Source: Lophius americanus (taxonomy: Eukaryota; Chordata; Actinopteri; Lophiiformes; Lophiidae). Taken from it: a DNA stretch of 64,000 nt. Below are positions 57,501-59,928 of the stretch, in pieces (the stretch's first letter is position 1; each line of letters starts with the position of its first letter). Location: contig JBBDHG010000014.1 of assembly GCA_037951165.1 (NCBI GenBank), positions 8,584,501 through 8,648,500 of the forward strand. Reading direction: 5' to 3'. A model generated the notes under the pieces. The model ran no database searches and was not told the origin of the DNA. It was given only the letters and a program-made list of their open reading frames with translations. A program made the position numbers and the translations under genes.

Positions 57501-59484
57501 GATGGATAAGGGTAAACCTATATGCACCCTTTGGCGGGGATAAGGCCTCTTTAATGGAAAAACTGTTTGAAAACTATCTACTGTCAGAACATCCGAGCGT
57601 GTCTGATATCATATCTGTGTCCCTTGATTATATTTTACTTCTTTGGGTTAAACTGTTCATCACATTATATCTATTTATTCAATCGTAACACTAGAATTGT
57701 GATTATTTCTGATGTGAGCCAATGTGATAAGGAATGTTCTGTCTTCATGCTAAAGTAACACAGTAAGGCTGTTTTATGAAGCAGTTAGACCAAAATATTA
57801 GTAGATACGTATCTACTTGAGCCGTAAATATTCCTTTTCAGACAGACCGCTCAGATTTGGGTGATGGCACTACTACTGTCCTGTTGTTGATACTCAAGTT
57901 TCTGGTCTCCAGTGTTCCTTGATGAGCATCAAGCTTAAATAAATTTCTGTGACACATCTTTGTCTCCTGATTAATAACTGCTTAAGCTCTAAAGCTTTCC
58001 GTAATTTGATGCCATTCTCCTCAGAATGTGAGTTGAGCCCTTCGCAGTGGACAGAGCCACAATTATTTAATATTCACACGGTGAATAGCAATGACAATGG
58101 GTGAGACTCCTTTGGGGGAGATCCAGGTGAACAGGAAGAACTAGTTCTATTATTCTAACATCCCAGATGTACTCAACTGCAGCTAAATCTACACTACATT
58201 ACTTACTCCAGTTATCGTCATTATCACTAGATGATGAGTCTCCGTAAATGACCTGAGACTTAGATTTGGTGAGGATGGGGGAAAGGCTGAAGGAGAAAGA
58301 AATTCGCCTCTTACGTCTCAGGCCTCCCACGGCTGGGGCGGGGGGAGGCAGAAAGAAAAGAACCACAGCAAGAACAGATCACTTAATGAGCAACATTATG
58401 ACAACCGTTAGAATAGTAGAAAACATATTTATAATGGTGAAGAAATCATTGCTCTTTGAAAGGCACTGCTCACTGTTGTGAACAATGTTTCTGCTAATCC
58501 TAACCAATCACATCATTACTCAGATTAACAGAAGGCAAAGTTAAGATGGAATAATGTGAGATCACCATAATTAAAAATAAATTTCTAAAAGCTTTTGCCA
58601 ATCCTGTCCTTACAGGTGCTGTAAAAAGCATATAGATCGTTGTGTTTGTATGAGCGATTCTGAAACAACATAAAAAAATCTTTAGTTCTATGTTACTTCA
58701 ATACCCTTAAATGACAAACACGTGAAGTACACGCAAAGTTTATTTAAAATTGATGGATATTTGCCACATTATTGACTCACGACGTTGATGTATGATGACT
58801 TTAAAGCAGGATAACAGTAAGGAGATCGATTTATAAAGACAGAAAGGCTTGATGGATGGTGCTTATATGCTGAAAAAAAAAACAAGAAGGCTGTCTCACA
58901 ACTTGTCACTCACCATCAATGTCTCTCTGGCTGATGGCGAACATAGATACAGACTTGGTGAGCGGCAGCGTCATGGGAGGGCAGCTGTTTCGCAGAGGCC
59001 GATACCGCCTTGATTTCTAAAGTGAGAGACATGAGGTCAAACACAGGGCAAGGCGATGTACAGAATAAAAAACTTGAGACTAATAACACAGTTGGTAACT
59101 GTGTTTTTAGGCGCAACACAGTTAGCAACTAAGAACTGGTGTCCCTTTTTGGATAAATGTTAGCCAAAAAAGGGACAAACAAGGGAAAACACTAGAAACA
59201 TGGGCATTAAACAGAAAGGGGGAAACTAAAGGAGCGATTTGTAAAGTTGTGTTCACAATTTATTATAATTCAAGAAGAGATTGAATGAAGCAGCTGATTT
59301 ATGTTCATTAACTCTTAATAATCCTCAGATATATTACAATTCTTGTTCATATGTATGCAAATCCATTTTTCCATGTTTTTGTGGATGTGCTGAGGGCAAC
59401 TGGATGACATTATAAAAACATGACGGCGATCAACATGTAAACACTGCATACAACATGTAATCAATATGTATGCGGAGAGAGTAT

Positions 59485-59531
<47 letters not shown>

Positions 59532-59877
59532 TGTGTGTGTGTGAGTGTGTGACAGCTGACCAGGTCATGTAGTCTGCTTTGCTCCCCCAGCTCCTCCTGC
59601 TCCTCCGTCAGAGAGACCAGGGAGCCCCTGTCATCACTGTCATGCCGGGGCATCCTAGACGGCTCCAGGATTTGGGGCCCCTGGGTGGTGGGACCCCTTA
59701 TTTCGTCCTGCCCTCTACATAGCCCCTCTAGGCTGTAGCTGTGTGGGCAAACAGAAGACAAAGGTGACCTAAAGGAAGATGGATTGATTGATCTGCAACT
59801 TGCAGTCCACTTTTCTCTATTGAGTAGTCATCACAGCTTCCTGGTTACACACAGGATGCTTCTGCATCTTAACACGA

Positions 59878-59928
<51 letters not shown>

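Noticed and set aside
59315..59560. Continuation of the frame past exon 2 through Thr/His repeats
   Set aside because: It is read-through into the CA repeat after the donor at 59560.
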